A DNA stretch of 64,000 nt, taken from positions 124,001 to 188,000 of the forward strand of contig WSUB01000063.1 of NCBI GenBank assembly GCA_019633425.1. The letters run 5' to 3'. Shown one piece after another: positions 45,022 to 56,147 of this stretch (positions are counted from its first letter, which is position 1; every line of letters begins with the position of its first letter). This DNA comes from Tulasnella sp. 424 (taxonomy: Eukaryota > Basidiomycota > Agaricomycetes > Cantharellales > Tulasnellaceae). The position numbers were made by a program, and so were the translations under genes. A model generated the notes under the pieces. That model was given only the letters and a program-made list of their open reading frames with translations, had not been told where the DNA came from and searched no databases.

Positions 45022-48000
45022 ATGAGTTCGACCCCAAACCAGGGCGGTCAGGATTCGCATAACAATCACCCGCAGCACCACCAACAACAACATCTGCCGA
45101 GACACCAAACTACCTTTCCACCACCATCGCCTTTTCAACGACATCCTCTTCATTACCATCTACCTCACCAGCAGCAGCTCTCGTCATCCTCTTACCCGCT
45201 GCCGTATTCCCCGGGCATGGCTCATCCGCAACAACCGCCTTACGGTACCTCGCCAGGCTACTTTCGTACTTTCTCACAACACTCTGGTTCGACCACTCCT
45301 CAAGCCCCTACGACTGCCGCTCCTGGGACTTTCCGCGACCCCCCAGCCATCGACTCACCGTCCATGGCATCAAGAGCCACTCCAGAGGCCTCCTCTAGCG
45401 CTAGCCATACAGCAGGTCCATCTCCCAAGGGCGCGCCCACTCCGCCTTCCATGTCCACTCTACCCTCTTCATCCCTGCCTAGCTCATCCCAAGTCAAACG
45501 AAAGCGCAAGGAAGGAAAAGGAAAAGCTGGGACTGTGGATCAGTCTGAGGAGGACGAAGCTGAGAAAGCCAAACGCACCAAAACGCAGAGAGCCTGCGAT
45601 CCATGCCGGCGGAAGAAGATACGGTCAGTGTACATGTCGTCGTCCACGATATCCTCTCCTCCTCGGAAGCTCGAAAACTGACTACATATCATCATATCTC
45701 TCGCTCGACCTATTCCTTTTTGGAAACGACATCCTTCAGATGCGACATCATAGCAGATTCCGACCCTCCAATATGTCAGCACTGTTCACAATATCGCTAC
45801 GATTGCACCTTTTATCTGCCCATTACCGAGACTCGATTCAAGAAAAAGCGAATGGAGGAAGCCGCCGCCAACAGCAACGGTTCCAATGTAGACGTCAAGC
45901 CCGTCATATCTCGAGGTCACAGCGGTGACGAACCCCCGACCAACGGTCTGGCCAGCGGGAGTAGAGTGAGGGGGGATGTTACTATGGCGAACGCAGGAGA
46001 ATCATCAAAGGAGGTCAAGATATACGGTGAGTACTTATATCGTGTGTCCGTGGGGTTTGAATCGCTGCGTGCCGTTTTCGGCTGCGGAAAGGACGCATAC
46101 CTTTCCGGAAAGGCTGGCATGGCATGGCAGGGCCCGGCCCACCACCACCGCCGACCTCAGTCATCCCTCGGCATCCGTATTGATTGCTATTACTGGGCCA
46201 TGCTTACTCTTCCTTCCTTCCTTCTTTTCCTTCCGGGCTCGATGATTCTGGAACGCGCGGTCTAGGTCCGACGTCGTTAAGCTTCATCATGCATTCCACC
46301 CCTTCCATCCCCGTCCAGGCCTTTGAGAATTACGATGCCCGGTATCAAGAAACATGGGAAGTTGGGAAAACGGGAGATGGGTTTATTCAAGTCACGGATC
46401 ACAGTCCACCCCAGCAACCTGCCACTTTGACCAAGAACCCGTTGGAGTATCATCGATTGGATCGAGAAGTGCTAGCCAACTTGATCAACGCGTATTTCCA
46501 AGAAGTTGCGCCGCAGTTCCCGGTCGTCAGCGAAGCCGAGTTCTTATCGACGCCGAGTCCGCCGCCGGTTCTGCTTTATGCGATCTGCAGCGTCGCGGCT
46601 GCGAGGAGAGGCTTACCATCCGAGGTTTTTGACACGCTGAGAGCGGCGGTGAACCAGGTTATCAAGACGGATGACGTTTTGAGCACCGCGAGCGTCATTA
46701 ACGTGCAGGCGTTGCTGATCTTGGGGATGAGTGGGGATGTTCATTCGACGAGTATTCAGTCGGCTATGACTGCTGCTTGGTTGAGGTTGGGTGCGGTGAG
46801 TTTCGGGTTTTTCCTTCGCGCGCGCGCGCGTTCAAGTCAAGGGCTGGGACTAAGACTTGGGTCTGGGTTTATTTCAGGCTATACGAATGGTAAGACGAGT
46901 TGATGCGCGCTAGACCTGGATGTTTTGCTGATGGGTGTGTGCGCATTTGTAGGCTCAGGATCTGGGCATGCATCGCGCCGAAGCTGTCAAGAAGAACGTT
47001 GAGATGCGACGACGATTATGGGGCGCATGTGTCATTGCGGATCGATGGTATGCGGGTTACTCTTGATTTGCGATGAGTTAGCTGACTTGTGGCCCCGTGC
47101 TTAGGTATGGCGCCTGCTTTGGCCATCCGTTCATGATCGACGTTCTCGACTGCGACGTCCGCTTACCCACCCCAGACGACCCGAATGATCTATCTCTAGC
47201 AGCAACGAAACCCAATTGCTACTTGGCGGAGCTGATCAAGCTTTCGATACTGTTGGGCAAGGTCACCAAAACGATTTACTCTCCTAGTGGATTGGTTCAC
47301 GCGACGGACACGATTATCAGTCAACTTTTGACCGAGTTGGATATGTGGAAGAACAACCTGCATCCGGATTTGGTGTACAAGGGCAAAGATTCGATTTTAC
47401 CGGCTGGTAAGTCCTTATTGTCGGTGTTTGGGTGTTGGGGGGGAAGGGAGATCACTTGTGCTATCATGACGATTGACTTGTACGTACCTTTCTTTAGGTC
47501 TCTTGCACCTGTTCTACACCTGCGTGTGTATGATGTTCTGGCGCGTGTTCCTGCGCCTTTCCTATCGCTGCCCGGCGCACCTCAAGTTCAGCTTGACCGT
47601 TGAGAGGTGGACGCAACTCGTTGCCTGGTCCAAAGAGTGCATCGAATGGCTGGACGGTCACGAGGAATGTTTTGATTCGTGGATGTTTGTTGCTTATGCC
47701 GCAAGCAGTTGTGCGCTGGTTCAGGTGCGTTGCCGCTCGTTGTTCGGTTTTGGCAGCGGCGCTATTCTCGGGGCCGCCATCACGAGCCTCTGGGGAAGAT
47801 TTGAAATTAACCTCTCATCCCTCGTCCCTCTCTGCCTTTATCCTTTAGTACCATACTTGGGTTCGACGTCGGGATCCGGAGGCGGTCAAGACCCTCAAAC
47901 TCCTAAGGGATTGTGTCCAGAGGTGGGAAGCCTCCTTACAGCCGGGCCACATGTCAGCTAGAAGAAAAGTGCGTTGTTTACCTTTTTCCTTTATTGGTGT

Positions 48001-49327
48001 GGTTTGTGTTTCGCGCGCATCGACGTCATGTGGCGCCGCTTGAAATTGCGTCGTCAAACGTTCGGTTGCCATCGCCCGCCTTTGTTACTGGATTTGATTT
48101 GTTTTTACTAACTCGATCACTCTTTCTTCTTCCCCCCGGCGTTCAATTTACAACGTAGACAGCGGAGATCATCATTCTTCTCTACGAGACGACGCAACTC
48201 CCACAGGCGGCGTTTAATCAGCCGAATAATCCGCAAAGGTTGAATCCAACGGTCGGCGTGTCTGATCGACCGCCTGGAACGGAGAACTTCCGGAAGCTCA
48301 AGTTCACAAAGGATCCCACGCGTCCTGGAGGTGGAGTGTTTGTCGCGGACGACAAGGCGCTTGCAGATGCGGTCATAAGTGACTTGCCGCTTGGGACCGT
48401 GGTGTTTGTTCAGGCCGAAGATAAGGATGGCCGACCGGCGACAGGCATTGGACCGGTAAACAAGAGGGAGGATGGAGCGCCCAATGCTTCTGGAGCACCT
48501 TCTATCAGCTCAGCGTCCGATGAGGTTGCATCGTTGTTGGTGAACATCGCGCCCTTGCAGAGTGCGATGGGAAGCGGGCCAAGCAGCGGCGGTGGTCAGC
48601 CTAGCGCTTCTGGAGCCAACGAGCAACGGTTTGGGTCCATCTTTGGACCGTCGAGCTTGTGGAACAGCATCCCGGACTTGAGCGCGGGACAAGTGCCTCA
48701 TGACTTGTTGGGCGCAGTGGACGGATTCGCGGGAGCGATACCCGCCAACAAGCCTCAGCCGTCAGCGCCGGTGTCCAACGTCAACCCGTCGATGAACTAC
48801 AATTATGCGCCTGTGACGTCCGGAGCTGTGAATGGGTGGCAGCAGTTGGGGAATGGAGGTGTTCAGGTGTTGAATCTGTTGGACCAACCTCTGGATGGGA
48901 GTGTTGTGCCGTACCAGATGTTGCAAGGGATTCCGTTCGATACGTTCAATACGGGTGAGCTTTTTTTTCGTCGATTGACTTGCTAAGGGATCTGATCGTG
49001 GCTTCTGTGGCGCTGATCGTTTTCCTTTCTTTTCGCTATTTCGATCAGCTGGGTGGGATGAGTACTTCGCAAGGGTAAGTGGGCTTGTGGCTTATCGTGA
49101 GACAAAAGAAAAGAAGAGCTCAAAAAAATAATACTCCTTTCTTCATTCTTCTTTTTTCTTTTTCTTTTTTTGGGTATCAAACGTGTGTACAGATTGCCTC
49201 GCGAGATAATGCGGCGCATCCCCACCATGCGGCTGGTAGCAACAACACCGGAGGGAACGCGTCTTCGACACCGGGCAACGCAGAAGGTGGTGGTAGCGGT
49301 GGAACCGGCGGCGGTAGGACGCTGTGA
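45022..49327 (+). CDS. Zn2Cys6 fungal-specific transcription factor
   Basis: Eleven exons (45022-45623, 45740-46026, 46266-46795, 46878-46889, 46953-47047, 47105-47406, 47498-47724, 47849-47968, 48159-48954, 49049-49074, 49193-49327) give 1043 aa. A His/Gln/Pro-rich head is followed by a basic stretch and the binuclear zinc cluster RACDPCRRKKIRCD, PPICQHCSQYRYDCTF, with six cysteines (about 193-225). ITETRFKKKRM follows. The fungal_trans region (about 330-700) includes LNLINAYF-like LANLINAYFQEVAPQFPVV, the AIRMAQDLGMHR helix and RRLWGACVIADRWYGACFGHP. The tail is Gly/Ser-rich. Such proteins bind CGG-containing sites, usually as dimers; the target genes are unknown. AIRM is encoded alone by a 12-nt exon (46878-46889). 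Confidence 0.93.
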
Positions 49328-50104
49328 TGTGATGAGGTGGGAGATGTTTTGGAATGATGGTCCTTAAAAGGGAATGGCTTTTAATTGAATGGAGGGATCG
49401 GAGTCGGAGTATCGAGCGGAGTTGTAGATCCAGAACCACTTCTTGGCATCGTCGCCAAACACCCGCCGCTCGCCGTCACAGACGATGGACTAAAAAAAAA
49501 AAGTAAATACCTCGCTGCATGTATTTCCCTTTTCTTTGTATCTTGTTTCTATTCGTGGCTTCGTGCTTTTCATTTTCATATTATAATTTTTTTTGTTTTT
49601 TACGCCACGTCTTTCGCAGTGCGTGATTGAGAGCGGGGGGATATCGAGAGCGTGACCCGAAGTGTCGGGTGGCTTTCTGGTTGTTTGGGTCTTCTGTGAC
49701 TGCCTGCTCCCTTGAACAAATAATTGACCCACCGGGTGTCAGCCCCCAAAGTGCCCAATCCCTTTCCTCTCCTTTTGCCCTTCGTTTTCTCCATCCACGA
49801 CGTTCTCTTCTCTACCCAGCTCGTCGTTGGACCCAGTCTGCGCACTGGTGTATACCTATACAGCCTCAGTCGCTTAACACACTCTCAAGCGTCTCCCCGC
49901 GACCATCTCAAACTTCTTCTCTTCGCCAATCCCTCGCCTTCGTCCCTCCCGTTCGCGACCCCAAGCTCTTTTCTCTCTCAAAACATTGTCTCTCATATAC
50001 TCTAGCAGCTGGCCACTGTGTCCACTCTCTTGAATATTTTGCTTCCGCAAAAAAACCCAAATTTCCTCTCGTTTTTACTATTACCTTAATCAGTCGGGAT
50101 TCAA
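49328..50104. other. Intergenic region before the LIM-domain gene
   Basis: This is 777 bp. AT-rich 3' UTR sequence is followed by a pyrimidine-rich promoter tract (about 49790-50040). No coding signal is recognised. Confidence 0.5.
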
Positions 50105-53100
50105 ATGCTGCGATTCCTTTCCTCTGCAACGACGGCTGCACCCAGCAATCCGCCTCCCGCTCCGTCAGCTCCAGCACCTACTCCGCCGTCCCCTCCGTCT
50201 CCGAAATCCAGTGCTGGGCCGTCTTCACCTCGACCACCCAAAGGCAAGGGCAAGCCTCCGCCAGGTCCTTCTCCGCTGTCAGTTTCGACCATTGCGCCGG
50301 AGCCGACGCGCTTCTCTCAAGTCCTACCCGGTGTCAACTGCAAGGAATGCGGCCAATCCATCCCTCTTGACAAGCTGGAAGAGCACACCTGTCCGCCTCG
50401 CCCGCCTCTACCAACAGCACCGCCAAAACAGGAGTCTAGAGGTCCGCCCGCCGCCAGAAGACCAAGCAACCCTCCGGTTCCTCCTGCCCAATCCGTTCAA
50501 GCTCCTGCAAGAAGGCCGTCGGACCCTCCAAGAAGAAATCCACCTTCACCAGTTTCCAAACCCCCGGCTCAACAGCAACAACCGCCTTCATCGCCGTCAG
50601 CGTCCTCCCCGACCAACGATGATCGTTTGAGTCCGTCCAAGAATAACGCGGCCGGTTCGGGACTCCGGCGTCCTTCTGGCGAGAATAACCGACTGAAGCT
50701 AGAAGTACGTCCCCATTCTCGCATTCTTTTCACGGTACCAGGCCTGACCCTGACTTTTTTTCTCGTTTTGAATTCTCATTAGATACCTGCTTCACCGACA
50801 ACGCCGTTGGCGAACTCTTCTATTCCTACGCCTCACAGTCCAGCTCGGAGTCCAGCTCGAAGTCCAGCTCCTGCCCAAACGAGTCTTCCAATTGTAAACG
50901 ACCCGCCCACACACCCACGTCGTTCGCCTCCCTTACCGAACAGTGGTCAGGGACTTCGAGATCCACCAACCCAACACACTCCTCCACATCCGCCGCAACA
51001 TGCTATGTCTCAGCCAATAACCCAGCAGCAGCAGCAGCAGCAGCAAGCTCCTCCTGAGCGCATCACCAGCCCGGGATCTGAAAGCAAAGGACCAAGAAGG
51101 AGAACAAATTCAGAGACCCCTTATTACGTTGACAGTGGTCACCACCAGGCTGATCAAGACGTAAATGACGCCGCCCATATGAGCACAGTTGCCCCTGACC
51201 CCGGACGCGACGCTGCACAAGTTTTATCAACGTACGGCATGCCCATTCCTGACACGCAAGTCGGAGGAGAAGCTGGCATGGCTGGTGTTGGCAGGAGAGG
51301 GTTCGCTGCTGTCGCTCAAGCCGCTTTGATCGTGCAGCGGACGGGCATGAGCAGCGCCATGTCGCACCATAGTTTTGGCCCGCGAACGCCCAGTCCTGGA
51401 ATCTTCCCTGGTGATCCAAGGGCGGTGAGCCCAGGTCTTATGCCAGGCTTTGGGCCATCCGGTCCATTCCCTCCTTACGGTCCGAACGGTGGGCCTCCAC
51501 CGAGGATGGGCAGCCCCAACATGCCTCCCATGGGCTTTGGAGCCCCCCCTTCACCCGTTCGAGGCGGAAGCCCTGGACAGCAGTTCCTCGGACCCATACA
51601 ACCTGGTTTCGGTCCTGGTGAGTAACTTGATGGATCTTTTTTTATTCATTTTTGGCGTAACGTGCCCTTATCAACGGGATAAATTCATTGATGGATGTGT
51701 ACCTTGTGCCTTAGGTCCCTCCCCTCGCTCCCCTCCTGCGTCGTTCGTTGAAGTTTCGCCTCGATCGCAAGAGCTCCCTCTACCTGCAAATGGTCAGCCC
51801 GGGGGATCAAGTCCTTTGGATGAGCGTCGTCCATCGCATGGAGAGTTGCCTGGCTTGGGTTTGAACGTAGCCGGTCCAAGTCGCTCGCCTCCTCGTCAAC
51901 AGCCGCTTCGTGATCCCATCCACGCCGATGATGAGGAAGACGAACGCCCCGATCTGCTTAGATCTCGGGATCCGAGGCATATGCCCAAACGCTCCAATAC
52001 CGATATCTCGCACTATACCGACGACACCCAAGGTCCCGCCCGACAGGATTCTCCCGAGCCAATGACTGCGGAGGACGAGGCGGGCTTGCGCGACGACAAG
52101 GGCAAGCAACCTGACAACCGAACGTCAGTCGCCTCCTCAAGTTACACATCGATGACCATCGGAGAATCGGATCGGAAAGTCGTGTCCAACGTGAAAACAG
52201 GGGTACGCAACTTATTCCGGAAATCCAGCAACCACTCCCAGAGCTCGGCATCTTCCGAGAGCAGCAGCTCGCTGTCCGTGCGATTGCCGTTCTTCGAGCG
52301 ACTCAAGGCGGCAAAGAAGTCTGGTTCTCAAAGTTCTTCGGGATCCAGCGGAACGGCGTTGTTCAAGTCTTCGTCCATGCGATCGAGCTCGTCCACAAAG
52401 TCGGATGTTCGGCCACTTGGGATCGAGAAGGCGTTGGCACCCGTTCAGGAGCGGCGCGAGAGCAGTAGCACGATGTCTGATGACGTGCAATTGGCCTACG
52501 ACTTTGATGGAGAAGACGACGAACCTTCTCCCCCCGCTCCGGCGAAGCCCGTCGCCCTTCCGGAAATCGCGCCTCTCGTGATTCGCCGCCCGTCTCAAGA
52601 TGCCGTAGGCAAAGGCTCGTCATATTTATCCTCGGCTGGCGCGATCAGCAATTCAGTCCCCTTCCCATCACCGCCGGGAACATCGGAGAAATTGAACACA
52701 GGGTCGGCCTCCGTTTCACATGGTGGTGTGAGAGCCGATAGCCTTGAGACGTCTTCCAGTTCATCATCTTCCTCTTCTGCGGTTTCAACCTCGTTGTTAC
52801 ACAATAAGACGGCAAACGGGAAGCCTATCGTTGGTGTCAAGATCGTGGCGGCTGGAGATGGTGATGGCGCGACGATTCGCGAAGCCGGCGTTGGTGGGAG
52901 CCAAGGCATGCTCGGAGGAGATTTGTTGACCGGCGGGGACGGTAATGGGATGCTCGAAAGTCCAACGAGCAGTCCGTCCCCGACCTCGACGTCGTTCACG
53001 GGTGCGTCGTTCGCAGCGACCACGGATGTCGTCAAGGCTGTCCAAAAAATGAAAAAGAAGAGAGTTCGGCAATGCCGCAAGTGCTCCAAGATGATTACGG

Positions 53101-53855
53101 ATGGCAAATGGGTCGCCGTCGATGTTGGAACGCCTGAAGCCGCCGTACTGTGCGAGTACGATTGGAAAGAAGATTACTTACCTAAGGTTTGCGCCCTTTG
53201 GATGACTTGGCTTGCGAACACACCGAAACTAACGCGAGCTTTTTTTTTTGGTTGACAGTGCCGACGATGCACCAAGCCTATTGAAGGTGCCGTCATCTCC
53301 GCCTCGGATGGCCAGATTGTGGGCAAGTATCACCGCGATTGCTTCACATGCATTGCGTGCTCCGTGAGTGTACTTGATTCTTCCAGCTCAGTATCGTCCC
53401 TCTAACGCACTCGTTTTCAGAAACCGTTCCCAGACAAGAACTTCTACGTTTTCGATGGTCTTCCTCATTGCATTTACCATTACCACGAAGCCAACGGTTC
53501 CCTTTGCGCCTCGCCCAACTGTGGTCAGCCTATTGAAGGTGGCTGCGCCATTGCGGACGACGGCAAGAAGTACCACCCAGAACACTTTATCTGCGAGTGG
53601 GAAGGTGGAGGGGACGAATTACCCCCAACTCGACGACAGAAGTGCAACCAGGAATTGGAAGACTATTGGGAGTTTGGCCCTCGGAAGTACTGCTCCGAAC
53701 GACACGCCTCATGGGCGCAAGAGAAAGCTGCCGCCGACAAGGCGCGTGCGCTGAGAGAAGGCCGGTCGGTTACGGACGCTCCAGATCCTAACTCCCGAGC
53801 CACCAAGCGTCACACTCTGTTCGTCAAGCAAGTCGCAGAGAAGCTCGAGCTTTGA
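50105..53855 (+). CDS. LIM-domain protein with long disordered N-terminus
   Basis: Exons 50105-50704, 50783-51617, 51715-53186, 53259-53363 and 53421-53855 give 1148 aa. Near residue 78 a small zinc-knuckle-like motif, CKECGQSIPLDKLEEHTC, is seen. Residues 100-920 are Pro/Ser-rich with an eight-glutamine run. The C-terminal 220 residues carry cysteine-rich fingers: CRKCSKMI with LCEYDW, then CRRCTKPIEGAVI, YHRDCFTCIACSKPF and HCIYHYH (a standard LIM), then CGQPIEGGCAIADDGKKYHPEHFIC with a longer loop before KCNQELEDYW and KYCSERH. LIM modules bind protein partners; fungal examples work at the cell cortex with actin or Rho pathways. No RhoGAP domain is present, so a paxillin-like adaptor is more likely than an Rga-type protein. 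Role inferred only. Confidence 0.85.
51023..51046 (+). repeat. CAG microsatellite encoding eight glutamines in the LIM gene
   Basis: Seven CAG codons are followed by CAA, inside a Ser/Pro/Gln-rich disordered region. Its length is likely variable between strains. Confidence 0.85.
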
Positions 53856-54527
53856 ACATCGAGCTAGCTTTCTATTTTTTTCACTGCCGTGATACCCTGT
53901 TTGTTTCTTTGCGCTTCCGGACGTTCCTTCTTTTTTCCCTTCGTCGCTCTCTCAACCTCTCTCTGTCACTACCTACCTCTCTGCTTCATGTTTTCGGATT
54001 GCTTTTTCTGCTTTCTCCGAGGATCCCTTCCCTCCCTTGGGGCTCTGTGTGTGTACTATTCAATTGACTTTCTAGATTCGTTTCGCCGTCATCATCTTTT
54101 TGCTTATTTTTTTTATTACTTTTTCGTTTCGTGTGCCATAGTTTGCGCTTTGTGGATTTGGTTCTTGTTCGCTGATTTAGGTTTTGCTAAAGACTCTTTT
54201 CTTCTTTTTTTTCCTCGCTTTTTCCTCGACTCGTCTGATTGGCTCGTTTCTCCCATGCTCATGGTAGATCACATAATCAAAAGAAATTTGTTGCTAACGT
54301 CCATTACACTTGCTGAGCGTTGTCTTCGTCATTCGCCAAGACATGAGGTAACCGGTTTTCTTCGAACCGGTTTCTCGCGGTCCCTCGATAGGTAAATGCG
54401 GTGTGCAAGGGATTCGGTGGCCGTTGCACTCACGGGCATCTGGCCGAAGCGTCAGTTATAATAAGCTAGACGCTGAGGGCCACGTCAGGCATTTCTCGAC
54501 TATTCAACCAGCCCCGTTCAGCACTGA
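53856..54527. other. Intergenic region after the LIM gene
   Basis: This is 672 bp, strongly T/C-rich on the plus strand (about 53870-54240), consistent with a long 3' UTR and the promoter of the next gene. No gene seen. Confidence 0.5.
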
Positions 54528-55740
54528 ATGGCTACCGCATCAACTGTTAAGAAAGCTCCCGCCGTTCTTACGAGACTGTTTGACAAGATTGCCGGTGCTC
54601 CGAATGCTTTGATATCCCGACCAGCTGCCGGCGTCGTAGCTTCCAAAGATGAGCCCGAGTAAATACAACTGCCTTACGTTGATCTCTCCTGGAGGCACCG
54701 AATACTGATTCTTAGCCCAATCCTAGGTTAATTCTTATCTTTAGTTGGAGTGCGTAGCATGTGGCGCAGGAAGAGATAAGCTAAGCTTTTCAGCTGACTT
54801 CGGCTCCCGCGCTGCTCGTTGCTTTTAGTGGATGCCCAGTTACAACACGTATACAAGGTGAGCCGCTTTCGGGTGAATGAGACGTAATAGAAGGCTAAAT
54901 AAAAGGCGGGCCGTAGTACACCGAAAGCTATCATAAACTTTACCCCGGAGCGACGCAAATCATCGTTCGGAATTTCCCAAACTGGTGGTGGACTAAAGAG
55001 GAGCTCACAGTGAGACATCGCGGCTCCGAGAGAGACTCCGTCGAGTGAATTGACCTTTACCATGTCTTGGATAGATTGAAAGCCTCCTGCCCGTCGCCAA
55101 GCTCGTGAACGAGCAGTATAATCCGAAGCGGACCTTGATCCACGCCTTCTCAAACGGTCCGTCCTCGTTTCACTATACCCGGGGTCGTTCTTGCTAACTC
55201 TGCGTTATCCTTTCCTTTGTGGGACGTCTGGCTTCAGGCGGAGCACTCGCACTTCTCAATGTTACCGAGGCCCTGCACCGTGTAGCTGGCAAGACCGATC
55301 TTCCGCTGCCTGCTAGGACCGTCATCTTCGACTCTAGCCCCGGAGACGCCAACTTCTCCGGCGGGGCGAAAGCGTTCACTGGTGGCATTAAGAACCCAAT
55401 CATCAGACCCGTCGCCAGTGCCTTTGCTATCTCTACCATGGCTCTTTACTGGCTATACAACACCGTAGCTGGAATCGAAGATCCGTTCCTGACCATGCGG
55501 AAGCGCCTCCTGGATCCAACGTTCCTTCCGCAAACCGCTTCCAGAACGTACATCTACTCGAAGATAGATGAACTGGTGCCAGCGCAGGTGGTCGAGCAGC
55601 ACGCTCAGGAATCAAAGAAGCTTGGCATGGATGTCGTCCTCGAGGCGTACGACAACACACCACACGTTAACCACCTCCGACAAAATCCCGATCGATACTG
55701 GGCGATCGTCAAAGACGCTTGGACTCGCTCCGGGAATTGA
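54528..55740 (+). CDS. TMEM53/DUF829 family protein (alpha/beta-hydrolase-like)
   Basis: Six exons (54528-54658, 54727-54749, 54829-54857, 54917-55009, 55075-55156, 55238-55740) give 286 aa. The 23- and 29-nt exons were found from protein logic: splicing yields ELILIFSWMDAQLQHVYK, then YTESYHKLYPGATQIIVRNF. Family landmarks follow: LIHAFSNGGALALLN (serine-elbow-like), TVIFDSSPGDANFSGG, RTYIYSKIDELVPAQVVEQH and NTPHVNHLRQNPDRYW. In this eukaryotic family (DUF829) the fold is hydrolase-like, with Ser/Asp/His-like positions; no enzymatic activity is firmly established to my knowledge, and human TMEM53 is linked to the nuclear envelope. A hydrophobic segment lies around PIIRPVASAFAISTMALYWL. Confidence 0.9.
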
Positions 55741-56147
55741 GCGGCCACAAGCCACAGCTGCATTGCCCGGACGAATCAGCATCCCCGAGTGATGATGCTT
55801 CGAGCGCGCCAACCGACTTCGAACCCTTGGTTATATTTGTATCCACCCCACCGTAATGTCACACTTTGTAATGGATCTCATTGTCCTTTATTCTTGACAG
55901 AATTCTTTAGACCATTTGGCGTATAAGTTACATAATGGAACAACAACGAACAAAAAGGGCACACGCAGCAAGAAAAGACGAATAATTGACACAGTCTGGA
56001 GATGCAAAGACCACGACAAGAAGGCCAGCAACGAGAAGAGATTGCTTCGGAACCATGCAAGGTACAAATGATGCAAAAAAACGGACCACATAATGAAGAG
56101 AAGAAGAGAAGAATGAGGAGAGCACGATGTAAATGAGAACCGCCGAT
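55741..56147. other. Convergent 3' region
   Basis: This is 407 bp between the facing stop codons of the DUF829 gene and the large unknown gene. It is AT-rich and holds only presumed 3' UTRs. Confidence 0.55.
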
